Source: Pyxidicoccus trucidator (lineage in GTDB: Bacteria > Myxococcota > Myxococcia > Myxococcales > Myxococcaceae). From it: a stretch of 64,000 bases of DNA. The notes beneath the pieces are model-generated. The model was given only the letters and a program-made list of their open reading frames with translations. It made no database searches and was not told the origin of the DNA. This document shows positions 7,935-16,361 of the stretch, in pieces. A program made the translations under genes and the position numbers. Position 1 is the first letter of the stretch, and every line of letters starts with the position of its first letter. The stretch lies in assembly GCF_010894435.1 (NCBI RefSeq), contig NZ_JAAIXZ010000011.1, positions 248,001 through 312,000 on the forward strand, given 5' to 3'.

Positions 7935-8003
7935 GGGGCAGTAGTCCCAGGGAGAAGGGGTGGGAACGGGAGGGGCGGGAGCGCGCTAAACTCTCTAAAT
8001 CGC

Positions 8004-8032
8004 TTGCATTTTCCGGTGCGTTGTCCTAGGCA
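8004..8032 (+). promoter_or_regulatory. Possible promoter of ppiD-like gene
   Basis: TTGCAT (8004-8009) and TAGGCA (8027-8032), with 17 bp between, lie in the locally AT-richer part of the 220-bp divergent region between mreC and the isomerase gene. The -10 match is weak. Confidence 0.25.
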
Positions 8033-8155
8033 GTCAAGGCCCTGTATCGATGGTGGCTGAAGCTCCACCACCCACCGGCCGGGCTACCAACAACACCGCG
8101 TCGCGAGTCCTTCCGCACGGGTTTTCTCGGCGCGTTTGCCCTCGAAGTGACGACA

Positions 8156-9727
8156 ATGGACGGTCTGAATCCCCGGAAGGTCTTCTCCCTGCTGTTCATC
8201 ATCGCCATCGCGGTGGTGTTCACGCTGTCGTTCGGGCCGGGCAGCAGCGGCTTCAGCGGCACGGGTACGGCGACGACGGCGCCTGGCTCGGTGGCGACGG
8301 TGAATGGCAAGGAAATCCCGGTGCGCGACTTCGCCACCCAGTGGGCGCGCCAGATGAACTTCCTGCGCTCGCAGGGGAGCCCCATCCCGGAGTCCATGGC
8401 CCGGCAGTTCGGCATGCACAACCAGGTGCTCGACCGGCTGGTCAACACCGAGCTGCTCGCCCAGGCGGCCGAGCGGCACGGCATCACCGCCTCGGACGAC
8501 GAGCTGCGCAAGCTGATCCACCAGAACCCGGACTTCCACAACAAGGAGGGCCAGTTCGACATGCAGCGCTACTCGCAGGTGCTGCGCGACTTCTACCGGA
8601 AGACGCCGCCGGACTTCGAGAGCGAGCTGCGCCGCCAGCTGGCCGCCCAGAAGATGGTGGACGTGGTGCGCGCCAATGCGGTGGTGTCGGACGACGAGGT
8701 CCGCGCCCGCTTCGAGAAGGAGGGCAACCAGGCGAAGGTCGTCTTCGCGCGCTTCCTGCCCACCATGTACGCCGACAAGGTGCCGGCCCCCACCGCCGCG
8801 CAGCTGGCGGAGTGGAAGAAGGCGCACGAGAAGGAGATCAAGGACTACTTCGAGGCCAACCGCTTCGTGTACCAGCAGCCGGAGCGCATCCGTGCGCGGC
8901 AGGTGCTGGTGAAGCTGGCCCCGGACGCCACCGCCGAGCAGAAGGCCCAGGCGAAGGCCAGGGCCGAGGCGCTGCGCAAGGAGATTGATGGCGGCAAGGA
9001 CTTCGCCACCGTGGCGCGCGAGAGCAGCGAGGACCCGGGCAGCAAGGCGCGGGGTGGAGACCTGGGCTGGGTGGAGCGCGGCAGCTGGGAGCCGGTGCTG
9101 GCCAACGTGGCCTTCGCGCTGAAGGCGGGCGAGGTGACGCAGCCGGTGGAGACGAAGTTCGGCGTGCACCTGGTGAAGGTGGAGGAGAAGCAGGCCGCCC
9201 AGGACAAGAAGCTGGAAGAGGTCCAGGACGAGATTGCCACCACGCTCTTCAAGCAGGAGCGCGCCAAGGAGGTGGCCCGCGCCGAGGCCGACAAGGCCCT
9301 GGCCGCCGTCAAGGGCGGCAAGACGCTGAAGGAGCTGTTCCCCTCGGAGAAGGAGCAGCCGGCAATCCTTCGCTTCGAGACGGAGACGCGTCCCGAGGCG
9401 GTGGAGACGGACAGCTTCACGGCCGAGGGTGAGGCGGTGCCGCACCTGGGCCCCGCGCCCGCGCTGGTGAAGGCGGCCTTCGCCGCCACCGGCCCGCAGG
9501 TGCTGGACCAGGCCTTCCCGGTGGGCGAGGGCTTCGTGGTGGCGCAGGTGGTGGAGCGCCAGAAGCCGGACGCCGCGGGCTTCGACAAGCGCAAGGAGGA
9601 GCTGCGCGCCCAGGCCCGTCAGGCCAAGCAGATCGAGCTGACGGAGTCCTTCCTCAAGGCCCTCAAGAAGAACGGCACGATTGTCACGAACACCGAGGCC
9701 ATCGACTCGGTGGTGGGCGCGGGGTAG
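8156..9727 (+). CDS. PpiD/SurA-type peptidyl-prolyl isomerase chaperone
   Basis: This is a periplasmic folding factor anchored in the inner membrane. One hydrophobic segment near the N-terminus (about residues 10-28) is followed by a SurA-N-like helical region with the VNGKEIPVRDF signature. A parvulin (PpiC) rotamase domain spans about residues 245-350 and includes RARQVLVK, the DFATVARESSEDPGSKARGGDLG core and GVHLVKVEE. The C-terminal helical region (about 350-520) completes a PpiD-like architecture of about 523 residues. The ATG at 8156 is preferred because GAAG sits 9 bp upstream; an in-frame GTG at 8147 is an alternative. A strong terminator follows, so this is probably a single-gene unit. 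Confidence 0.88.
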   Translation: MDGLNPRKVFSLLFIIAIAVVFTLSFGPGSSGFSGTGTATTAPGSVATVNGKEIPVRDFATQWARQMNFLRSQGSPIPESMARQFGMHNQVLDRLVNTELLAQAAERHGITASDDELRKLIHQNPDFHNKEGQFDMQRYSQVLRDFYRKTPPDFESELRRQLAAQKMVDVVRANAVVSDDEVRARFEKEGNQAKVVFARFLPTMYADKVPAPTAAQLAEWKKAHEKEIKDYFEANRFVYQQPERIRARQVLVKLAPDATAEQKAQAKARAEALRKEIDGGKDFATVARESSEDPGSKARGGDLGWVERGSWEPVLANVAFALKAGEVTQPVETKFGVHLVKVEEKQAAQDKKLEEVQDEIATTLFKQERAKEVARAEADKALAAVKGGKTLKELFPSEKEQPAILRFETETRPEAVETDSFTAEGEAVPHLGPAPALVKAAFAATGPQVLDQAFPVGEGFVVAQVVERQKPDAAGFDKRKEELRAQARQAKQIELTESFLKALKKNGTIVTNTEAIDSVVGAG

Positions 9728-9762
9728 CACTCCCGCACAGCGGTTGAAGCCCCACGGGGGCC

Positions 9763-9801
9763 GGGCCGAGGGTGTTCCCCTCCCCGGCCCTCGGCCTTTT
9801 T
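9763..9801 (+). terminator. Intrinsic terminator after ppiD-like gene
   Basis: A 9-bp GC-rich stem (9764-9772 with 9788-9796) is followed directly by five T residues (9797-9801), 36 bp downstream of the stop. This is a textbook rho-independent terminator. Confidence 0.8.
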
Positions 9802-9826
9802 GGAGGGGCCCGCGAAGGCCCCGCCG

Positions 9827-10912
9827 TCAGCGCGCGGGGAAGTCCGAGGAGCCGGTGTCCGGCGTGGTGGGCACGGCCACGCAGATGCCGTCGCGGCCCC
9901 GGGCCTTGGCCGCGTACATGGCGAAGTCCGCGGCGCGGATGAGGTCCAGGGCGGACATGGAGTGGTCCGGGAAGGTGGCCACGCCGACGCTGGCGGTGAG
10001 GCGCGCGTCCAGGCCGTGCTCGCGGAGGAAGGAGCGCCCGCGGAAGGACTCGCAGATGCGCTGGCCGATGAGGGTGGCGCCCTCCAAGTCCGTCTCCACC
10101 AACAGCATGGCGAACTCGTCCCCGCCGTAGCGGAAGACGGCGTCCAGGTTCTGCCGGCCCAGGGTGATGAGCAGCTCCCCCACCTCCTTGAGGGCGGCGC
10201 TGCCCATCAGGTGGCCGTGGCTGTCGTTGATGCTCTTGAAGTGGTCCAGGTCCAGGAAGACGAGCGACAGCGGGTGGCGGAAGCGCGCGGCGCGCTTCAC
10301 CTCGTGGTCCAGCAGCGCGCGCAGGTGCCGGGCGTTGTAGCAGCCGGTGTGCTCGTCGGTAATCGTCAGCTCCTGCACCCGGCGGAAGTTGCGCGCGTTC
10401 TCAATCGCGATGGCCGCGTAGTCGGCGATGGCGGTGAGGATGGTGAGGTCCTCGTTGGTGAAGGGCGGGTCGGCGGGGCCGTTGACCAGCTCGATGATGC
10501 CCAGCACCCGGCCCCGGGCGAGCAGGGGCACGGCGAGGATGGAGCGGGTGTGGAAGGCGGAGGCCTGGTCGAAGCGGGGGGAGAAGCTGGGGTCCCCGCC
10601 CACGTCATGGACGAGCCGGGCGACGCCGGAGGTGAAGACGGCGCCGGCAATGCCCTCGCCGGGGTTGAGCTGGAGGCCCTTGAGGACGTCCGCCCCGTCA
10701 CCCACCGCGATTTCGAAGTAGAGCTTCCCGGAGCGCTCGTCCTGGAGGATGAGGGACCAGTTGCGAGGCAGCAGCAGGCTGCTGACCTTCTGCATGACGA
10801 GCGCCAGCACCTCGCGCAACTCCAGGGTGGAGGTCAGCGCTTTGGCCATCTCGTTGAAGGCGGCCAGCTGCTCCACCGTCCGCTTCATGGCCGAGAGGTC
10901 CGCGGGCTTCAT
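9827..10912 (-). CDS. GAF-GGDEF diguanylate cyclase
   Basis: This 361-residue cytoplasmic protein makes cyclic di-GMP. The GAF sensor domain spans about residues 12-175 ([34 protein letters not shown]). The GGDEF domain spans about 185-345 with an intact active site [10 protein letters not shown], the [10 protein letters not shown] metal-binding segment and the ASVGVA C-terminal strand. The inhibitory I-site, normally R-x-x-D five residues before GGDEF, has the Asp but not the Arg in register (QNLD), so product inhibition may be altered. No receiver domain or membrane segment is visible, so the ligand is presumably soluble. The gene is divergent from maf. Confidence 0.93.
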   Translation of the reverse strand: MKPADLSAMKRTVEQLAAFNEMAKALTSTLELREVLALVMQKVSSLLLPRNWSLILQDERSGKLYFEIAVGDGADVLKGLQLNPGEGIAGAVFTSGVARLVHDVGGDPSFSPRFDQASAFHTRSILAVPLLARGRVLGIIELVNGPADPPFTNEDLTILTAIADYAAIAIENARNFRRVQELTITDEHTGCYNARHLRALLDHEVKRAARFRHPLSLVFLDLDHFKSINDSHGHLMGSAALKEVGELLITLGRQNLDAVFRYGGDEFAMLLVETDLEGATLIGQRICESFRGRSFLREHGLDARLTASVGVATFPDHSMSALDLIRAADFAMYAAKARGRDGICVAVPTTPDTGSSDFPAR

Positions 10913-10965
10913 CCGTAGAGTCCACTCCGAGGCGCAAGTCTGCTAAGGCCGACCCGAGCCGTAAC

Positions 10966-11565
10966 ATGCACCCGAACGCGGAGCAAACGTTGCTGATTCT
11001 TGCCTCGGCCTCGCCCCGGCGCAGGGAGCTGCTGTCTCAGCTGGGACTCTCCTTTACCGTCTCGGCGGCGGACATCGACGAGACACCCCGGGAGGGGGAG
11101 GCGGCCGAGGCCTACGTGCTGAGGCTGGCCCGGGAGAAGGCCCTGGCCGTGGCCGCCCGCCACCCCGGCGCCTGGGTGCTGGCCGCGGACACCACCGTGG
11201 CGCTGGGCCCGGAGCTGCTGGGCAAGCCCCGGGATGCCGAGGAGGCGAGCGCCATGCTGTCCCGCCTCTCTGGCCGCACCCACGAGGTCCACACCGGCGT
11301 GGCGCTGGCGGGCCGACACTCGGAGGCGCTCGTCGTGCGCACCCGGGTCACCTTCCGGGCCCTCAGCCCGGGGGAGATTGCCTGGTACGCGGGCACCGGC
11401 GAGCCGCTGGACAAGGCGGGCGCCTACGCCGTCCAGGGCAAGGGTGGCTTCCTGGTGGCGGCGGTGGAGGGCAGCCCCACCAACGTCATCGGCCTGCCGC
11501 TGGGAGAGACGCTGGCGCTGCTGGCGCGCGCCGGGGTGCCGCTGCCGTGGAGGGCCGGGGCATGA
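10966..11565 (+). CDS. maf: Maf nucleoside-triphosphate pyrophosphatase
   Basis: This is a house-cleaning pyrophosphatase of 199 residues that removes non-canonical or modified nucleotides (dTTP/UTP or m7GTP class), linked in some bacteria to septum control. The signature motifs are all present: [12 protein letters not shown] near residue 12, ADIDET, the ADTTVAL metal-binding strand near 75, GKPRDAEEA, and [16 protein letters not shown] near 147. The start ATG at 10966 has no strong ribosome-binding site. The stop overlaps the next ATG as ATGA, coupling it to yggS. Confidence 0.92.
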   Translation: MHPNAEQTLLILASASPRRRELLSQLGLSFTVSAADIDETPREGEAAEAYVLRLAREKALAVAARHPGAWVLAADTTVALGPELLGKPRDAEEASAMLSRLSGRTHEVHTGVALAGRHSEALVVRTRVTFRALSPGEIAWYAGTGEPLDKAGAYAVQGKGGFLVAAVEGSPTNVIGLPLGETLALLARAGVPLPWRAGA

Positions 11566-12233
11566 GTGACAGCGTGGCGGAGCGGCTGGCGGCGGTGCGC
11601 GAGCGGGTGGCCGCCGCGTGCGCGCGCGCCGGGCGGCCCGTGGAGTCGGTGACGCTGGTGGCCGTCTCCAAGCTGAAGCCGGCGGCCCTCATCCGCGAGG
11701 CGTACGCGGCGGGCCAGCGGGACTTCGGGGAGAACTACGCGCAGGAGCTGCGGGACAAGGCCGCGGAGCTGGCGGACCTGGAGGGGCTGCGCTGGCATGC
11801 CATCGGCCCCCTGCAGACGAACAAAGTGAAGTACGTGGCGCGCGTGGCCGGCGCCTTCCACGCCCTGGACCGGGTGGAAGTGGCGAGAGAGCTGTCCAAA
11901 CGGCGCGAGGGCGCGCCTCCCCTGCCCTGCTACGTGGAGGTCAACGTGGGCGGCGAGTCCACCAAGAGCGGCCTCGAGCCCGGAGCGCTGGAGGCCTTCC
12001 TCGCGGAGGCGCGCGCCCTGCCCGGCCTCCAGCTGGTGGGGCTCATGTCGCTGCCGCCCCCCTCGGACGACGAGGCGCGGGCGCGTGGGTACTTCCGCGC
12101 GCTGCGCGAGCTGGCGCGGACGCACGGCCTGCCCGGCCTGTCCATGGGCACCACGCACGACTTCGAGCTGGCCATCCAGGAAGGGGCCAGCGTGGTCCGC
12201 GTGGGCACCGCCATCTTCGGCGAGCGGGCCTGA
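11562..12233 (+). CDS. yggS: YggS-family PLP homeostasis protein
   Basis: This is a single-domain pyridoxal-phosphate-binding barrel protein (PLPBP/YggS) of 223 residues that buffers vitamin B6 and affects amino-acid metabolism. The lysine that binds PLP is in LVAVSKLKP (near residue 37). [29 protein letters not shown] and [17 protein letters not shown]-type strands follow, ending with [11 protein letters not shown]. The ATG at 11562 is chosen because it overlaps the maf stop (ATGA) with GGAGGG upstream; a start at 11547 would lie inside maf. Pairing with maf is common in operons. Confidence 0.92.
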   Translation: MSDSVAERLAAVRERVAAACARAGRPVESVTLVAVSKLKPAALIREAYAAGQRDFGENYAQELRDKAAELADLEGLRWHAIGPLQTNKVKYVARVAGAFHALDRVEVARELSKRREGAPPLPCYVEVNVGGESTKSGLEPGALEAFLAEARALPGLQLVGLMSLPPPSDDEARARGYFRALRELARTHGLPGLSMGTTHDFELAIQEGASVVRVGTAIFGERA

Positions 12234-12243
12234 CGCCGCGCCC

Positions 12244-12459
12244 TCATATCTCCTTGAACTTCACCCGGCCTTCCGAGGTGACGGTGACCTTGAACTCGGA
12301 GCCGCAGTAGTTGCAGCGCACCTCTTCCCCATGGGCGGGCGGCTCGTCCAGGGGGTTGTGGGCGTTGCAGGACGGACACTCGAACTCCTTCGCGCGCTTG
12401 CCCCCGCCGGAGCCCGTGTCCTTCTCGTCATCGTCGAAATCGAAGCCACCGCCGGACAT
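12244..12459 (-). CDS. Small zinc-ribbon protein
   Basis: This acidic 71-residue protein has two CxxC knuckles (CPSC about residue 28 and CNYC about residue 49), typical of a zinc ribbon related to the rubredoxin-like or regulatory-protein FmdB style. The N-terminal 20 residues are a Gly/Asp/Lys-rich disordered tail. It may be a small nucleic-acid- or protein-binding adaptor. It converges with yggS (10-bp gap) and has its own upstream region shared with the DUF3108 gene. No specific function can be given. Confidence 0.75.
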   Translation of the reverse strand: MSGGGFDFDDDEKDTGSGGGKRAKEFECPSCNAHNPLDEPPAHGEEVRCNYCGSEFKVTVTSEGRVKFKEI

Positions 12460-12777
12460 CGGAGCCCCTCCGCGTGTGTGCCGCCCGGGGTGGGCGGCCC
12501 GGGAGGGAGGCTACCAGCGGTGTCGGCGGGTGGACACCGCAAGCCGCATGGAGGGCGGCCGGGCTCGGGCCCGAAAGAGGCGTCCCGTGGGCCATGCATG
12601 CGAGAGTGTGGCCCCCGCGACGCTTCCACCATGCCCCCTGGTGGAGGGAGCGGGCAGCCGTTGAATGCCTGGCCACCAGGCACGTCAATGGAAATGCGGC
12701 ACGGCGGGATGGGTTCGGGGGCGGGTCTGGCGGACTCAGGCCAGGCTACTTAACTTCCAAGCGAGGGAGCTCACTCG
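12460..12777. other. Non-coding gap with inverted repeat
   Basis: This is a 318-bp divergent region between the zinc-ribbon and DUF3108 genes. I see no credible coding frame. The only notable element is a perfect 6-bp inverted repeat GCCTGG-CCA-CCAGGC at 12667-12681, about 100 bp before the DUF3108 ATG, which could be an operator. Confidence 0.4.
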
Positions 12778-13581
12778 ATGCGTGCGCAGTCCAAGTGGGG
12801 GTTCGCGGCGGTGCTGGCGGGCCTGGTGTGGTCGGCTACGGCCACGGCCCAGGAGTCCGCCAACCCGGCGTTCGGCCCCGGTGAGCAGTCCCAGTATCGG
12901 GTGAAGTACCTCGGCGTGACGGCGGGCACCGCGCAGGTGACGGTGGGCGCCCCCATGAAGCAGTGGGGCGAAGAGGTGTGGCCCATCATCGCCCTGGCGC
13001 GCTCGCAGGACGTCATCGGCGTGTGGCCCATCAAGGACAAGTTCGTCTCCTACTGGCAGGCCGGTGGGCAGCGCGTGCTGGGCAGTGACTTGCACGCGGA
13101 CGAGAACGGCAAGCGCCGCCGCATGCGCATCAAGATGCAGCCGGACGGCAAGAGCGCCCTGGTGGTGAAGCAGAAGGAGGGCGAGTCGCCCCGCGAGTCC
13201 ACGCGTGATTTGGAGCAGGGGACGCTGGACGTGACGGGCGCCACCTTCGCGCTGCGCAACCTCGACCTGGCGGTGGGCCAGGAGCATGCCTATCCCGTCT
13301 TCACCGGCAGCAAGACCTTCACCATGCGCGCGAAGGTGGAAGCGCGCGAGGCGATGAACACGGCGCTGGGGCCCAAGGAGGTCTTCAAGCTGCGCGTGCA
13401 GGCGGAGTTCGGCGGCAGCCTGACGTCGAAGCGGGACATGTTCGTGTACCTCACCACCGACCCCAGCCACGTGCCGGTGCGCGTGGAGGCGGAGTTCGCG
13501 CTGGGGACGATGGTGGCGGAAATCACCGACCACAAGCCGGGGCGCATCATGGCGGTGGCCCGGGCGGAGAACGGCGAGTAG
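12778..13581 (+). CDS. DUF3108-family exported protein
   Basis: This is a secreted protein of 267 residues. The cleavable signal peptide occupies about residues 1-24 (ends ATAQ). The rest is beta-rich and matches the DUF3108 pattern: opening YRVKYLGVTAGTA, a central WPI..D element, and a C-terminal PVRVEAEFALGTMVAEI strand pair. DUF3108 proteins are periplasmic or outer-membrane-associated and structurally resemble lipoprotein-carrier barrels; no enzymatic role is established. Together with the DUF4091 gene 26 bp downstream and a second DUF3108 gene it forms a three-gene set on one strand. Confidence 0.8.
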   Translation: MRAQSKWGFAAVLAGLVWSATATAQESANPAFGPGEQSQYRVKYLGVTAGTAQVTVGAPMKQWGEEVWPIIALARSQDVIGVWPIKDKFVSYWQAGGQRVLGSDLHADENGKRRRMRIKMQPDGKSALVVKQKEGESPRESTRDLEQGTLDVTGATFALRNLDLAVGQEHAYPVFTGSKTFTMRAKVEAREAMNTALGPKEVFKLRVQAEFGGSLTSKRDMFVYLTTDPSHVPVRVEAEFALGTMVAEITDHKPGRIMAVARAENGE

Positions 13582-13607
13582 CGAGCGCTGGGGAGTGAAG
13601 GGGGCGG

Positions 13608-15305
13608 ATGGGCGCGGGATGGGCGTGGGCAGTGGTGGCGGCGATGGCCGCCACTCCAGGGCCGCAGGTGGTGTCGCCCCTGGTGAAGATTCGTCCGGGC
13701 GAAGCGGTGCAGGGTCGCCGCGACGCCCGGCTCAGCGTGGCGCGCGGCGAGTGCGAGGCCACGCAGGTGGTGCTGCCCGGGCGCGTGGAGCGCGTCCGGG
13801 TGGAGCCGCTGGCGCTCGCGGGCCCCGGCGCCGCGCTGAAGCCGTCCGTGTGGCGCCAGGTCTTCGTGGACGTGAAGACGCCGTCCAATGGAGAGGGCCG
13901 GAGCGGCCCCTGGCCGGATGCGCTGGTGCCGGTGGAGGCCCCCATCCAGGCCCCGTCCGGAGCCACGAGCCTGCCCACCGTCCTCTACGTGGAGGTGTGC
14001 GCGCCGGAGAAGCAGAAGCCGGGCACGTACCGCGGCGAGCTGCGGGTGAAGGCGGGGGACGCGGCACCCATGCCGGTGCCCTTCTCCGTGGAGGTGCAGC
14101 CCTTCGCGCTGCCGACCACGGCGTCGCTGCCCACCAGCTTCGGCGTGTCGCTGTACAGCATCGCCCGGGGCCACGGCCTGTCGCCCGAGGCGCCCGAGGC
14201 GCGGGAGCTGCTGCGCGCGTACGGGCGCACCCTGCTGGAGCACCGGGTGAGCGCGCACGGCCTGAGCATGTCGCCGCCGCCGGTGCGCTTCGAGAATGGC
14301 AAGCCGGTGGTGGACTGGCGCGCGTACGACGCGGAGGTGGGGCCCTTCCTCGACGGCAGCCTGCTGCCCTCCGGGGCGCGCTTCACCACCGCCGAGGTGC
14401 GCGACAACAAGCAGGCGAGCACCGACGCGGAGAAGGCGGCGTATTACCGCGCCTTCGTCGAGCACTTCCGGAAGAAGGGCTGGCCGGCGCAGCTCTTCTT
14501 CTACGCCAAGGACGAGCCGAAGCCGGAGGACGTGCCGCTGGTGCACGCACAGGCGAAGCGGGTGCGCGCCGCCGGGGGCATCCCCGTGCTCGTCACCAGC
14601 CCGCTGGATGACGCACTGCGCGGCGCGGCGGACATCCTCACGCCCACCCTCAACTGCTTCTACCCGCGCCCCGGGCCACAGACGTGCCGCAACGTGGTGC
14701 CGACCCGCACGCTGCGTGGGCGCCTGCCGAAGGGCGCGAAGGTGTGGTGGTACCAGAGCTGCAACTCGCACGGGTGCAACGGCGGGCCGCCGGAGGACAA
14801 GACGGTGGACGCGGCCTACAGCGGGTGGGCCTCCTACATGGTGGACCACCCCGCCCCCCTGAACCGGGCCATGGGGGTGCTGGCCTTCTCCTCCGGGGTG
14901 GACGGCGAGCTCTATTTCGACACCGTCTTCGCCTACAACACGAAGAAGGACCCCTGGACGGACGTCTTCGAGTTCGGCGGCAACGGCGACGGCACCCTCT
15001 TCTACCCGGGCACTCCGGCGCGGCTGGGGATGACGGGCCACCAGCCCGTGGTCAGTTTGCGCCTCAAGCACATCCGCGACGGGCTGGAGGACTACGAGTA
15101 CCTCCGGCTGCTGGCGGAGCTGGGGGATGCCACCTTTGCCCAGGCAGCCGCGCGACGGCTGGCCCGCTCGGGTTGGGACATCACCCGGGATGCGGGAGAA
15201 TGGGAAGCGGTCCGTCAGGAAGTCACGGCCCGGCTGCGCGAGCGGTGGGCCCAATCCGAATATGTGAAGCGCCCGGGCCGTCAGACGCCCAACAGCACCC
15301 CGTAG
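13608..15305 (+). CDS. DUF4091 (glycoside-hydrolase-like) exported protein
   Basis: This 565-residue protein has a hydrophobic N-terminus (about residues 4-15) that may act as a signal peptide. The N-terminal half is a beta-sandwich typical of proteins preceding a DUF4091 barrel (KPGTYRGELRV). The second half has the barrel-like motifs LFFYAKDEP (an acidic pair suited to catalysis), VWWYQSCNSHGCNG, the buried GWASYMVDH and RLKHIRDGLEDYEYLRLL, which is the conserved DUF4091 C-terminal helix. DUF4091 proteins are found beside carbohydrate-active enzymes, so polysaccharide processing is plausible. It lies between two DUF3108 genes with short gaps (26 and 19 bp), so co-transcription is likely. 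Confidence 0.82.
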   Translation: MGAGWAWAVVAAMAATPGPQVVSPLVKIRPGEAVQGRRDARLSVARGECEATQVVLPGRVERVRVEPLALAGPGAALKPSVWRQVFVDVKTPSNGEGRSGPWPDALVPVEAPIQAPSGATSLPTVLYVEVCAPEKQKPGTYRGELRVKAGDAAPMPVPFSVEVQPFALPTTASLPTSFGVSLYSIARGHGLSPEAPEARELLRAYGRTLLEHRVSAHGLSMSPPPVRFENGKPVVDWRAYDAEVGPFLDGSLLPSGARFTTAEVRDNKQASTDAEKAAYYRAFVEHFRKKGWPAQLFFYAKDEPKPEDVPLVHAQAKRVRAAGGIPVLVTSPLDDALRGAADILTPTLNCFYPRPGPQTCRNVVPTRTLRGRLPKGAKVWWYQSCNSHGCNGGPPEDKTVDAAYSGWASYMVDHPAPLNRAMGVLAFSSGVDGELYFDTVFAYNTKKDPWTDVFEFGGNGDGTLFYPGTPARLGMTGHQPVVSLRLKHIRDGLEDYEYLRLLAELGDATFAQAAARRLARSGWDITRDAGEWEAVRQEVTARLRERWAQSEYVKRPGRQTPNSTP

Positions 15306-15324
15306 TCCTTGTGGAAGGAAAAGG

Positions 15325-16230
15325 ATGAGCTCCATGCGCACCCTCCTCGCGGCCTGGCTGTCGCTGTCCACCGCCACCGCCTGGGCCCAGCTGCCGGACT
15401 CGGATGCGGACAAACCGGAGGCCGAGAAGGCCGAGGCGGCGACCGCGAAGGAGAAGGAGGTCCCCCTCACCGTGGCCCCATGCGCGAATGCGCTGCCCGC
15501 GCTGCGCACGCCCATGGCCTTCATGCCCGGCGAGGTGCTCGAGTTCGACCTGGACGCCATGGGCGCGCAGGCCGGGAAGATGACCATGCGCGTGCAGAAG
15601 CAGAAGGACGGGCACCTGCCGGTGGAGGTGGAGGCGAAGACCAACTCCTTCTTCTCCAAGGTGCGCCGCGTCCACGGCAGCGCCATCACCTACCTGCACC
15701 CGCGCACGCTGCGCCCCAAGCGCTACATCGAGGACACCACGGAGAACGAGCAGCGCCGCAAGGTGGAGGTCGCCTTCGGCCCCAAGGACCGCTCCGTGAA
15801 GGTGGACTACCAGATTGGCAAGCGGCCCAAGGGCCAGTTCAACTACACCTACGACAAGGACGGCCTGGACGTGGCCGGCTCCATCTACCTGCTGCGCCAA
15901 TTGCCGCTGCAGGAGAACCTCCAGGTGTGCTTCGACGTGTACGGCGTGCGCCGCTTGTGGCGCATGCAGGGCGCGGTGGTGAAGCGCGAGCAGGTCACCA
16001 CCCCGCTGGGCCAGTTCAACGCCTGGCACATGCAGGGCACCGCCATCCGCCTGGACCGCCCCAGGCAGAAGCGCGAGGTCCACGTGTGGATTTCCGACGA
16101 CGCCCGCCGCCTGCCCCTGGCCGCCGTGGGCACCCTGGACCTGGGCGCCGTACGCGCCACCCTCACCGGCGTCTCCCGCCCCGGCGAGAAGCGCCAGGAG
16201 GCCGGCGGCGAAGAGGACATGAAGTGGTGA
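15325..16230 (+). CDS. Second DUF3108-family exported protein
   Basis: This 301-residue secreted protein has a signal peptide at about residues 1-21 (ends AWAQ), then an acidic low-complexity spacer of about 30 residues. The DUF3108 domain begins with MAFMPGEVLEFDLDAMGAQAG. The C-terminal GQFNAWHMQGTAIR and VHVWISDDARRLPL elements are characteristic of the family. It is the larger of the two paralogues flanking the DUF4091 gene; pairwise similarity is low by eye, so the duplication is old or the genes were assembled separately. Start: ATG with AAGGAAAAGGATG context just upstream. Confidence 0.8.
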   Translation: MSSMRTLLAAWLSLSTATAWAQLPDSDADKPEAEKAEAATAKEKEVPLTVAPCANALPALRTPMAFMPGEVLEFDLDAMGAQAGKMTMRVQKQKDGHLPVEVEAKTNSFFSKVRRVHGSAITYLHPRTLRPKRYIEDTTENEQRRKVEVAFGPKDRSVKVDYQIGKRPKGQFNYTYDKDGLDVAGSIYLLRQLPLQENLQVCFDVYGVRRLWRMQGAVVKREQVTTPLGQFNAWHMQGTAIRLDRPRQKREVHVWISDDARRLPLAAVGTLDLGAVRATLTGVSRPGEKRQEAGGEEDMKW

Positions 16231-16264
16231 GGGGCTGAGACACCCGCATCCTCCCGCGGCTCCC

Positions 16265-16300
16265 GAAGCCCGTGGCCCTCCGCCGCGGGCTTCTTCTTTT
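16265..16300 (+). terminator. Intrinsic terminator after DUF3108 set
   Basis: A perfect 8-bp stem (16265-16272 with 16286-16293) is followed by a T-rich tail (TTCTTTT, to 16300). It separates the DUF3108/DUF4091 set from the iron-related cluster. Confidence 0.8.
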
Positions 16301-16310
16301 CCCGTCAATT

Positions 16311-16329
16311 GATAACGGTTTGCAAAATC
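16311..16329 (+). promoter_or_regulatory. Candidate Fur box
   Basis: A 19-bp AT-rich site matches the E. coli Fur consensus (GATAATGATAATCATTATC) at 12 of 19 positions, including GATAA at the left end and ATC at the right. It lies 33 bp before the porin ATG, directly after the terminator, in one of the most AT-rich stretches of the window. The downstream imelysin gene belongs to an iron-regulated family, which supports the call. Confidence 0.5.
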
Positions 16330-16361
16330 AAAATCATGAGCGTACGGTGCGCGCCGCTCCG

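Noticed and set aside
8084-9730. 548-codon minus-strand frame opposite the PpiD-like gene
   Set aside because: Antisense artefact; Leu/His/Arg-rich with no domain.
16272-16361. Upstream extension of the porin frame
   Set aside because: It runs through the terminator hairpin and the Fur-like site; the ATG at 16362 opens a good signal peptide.
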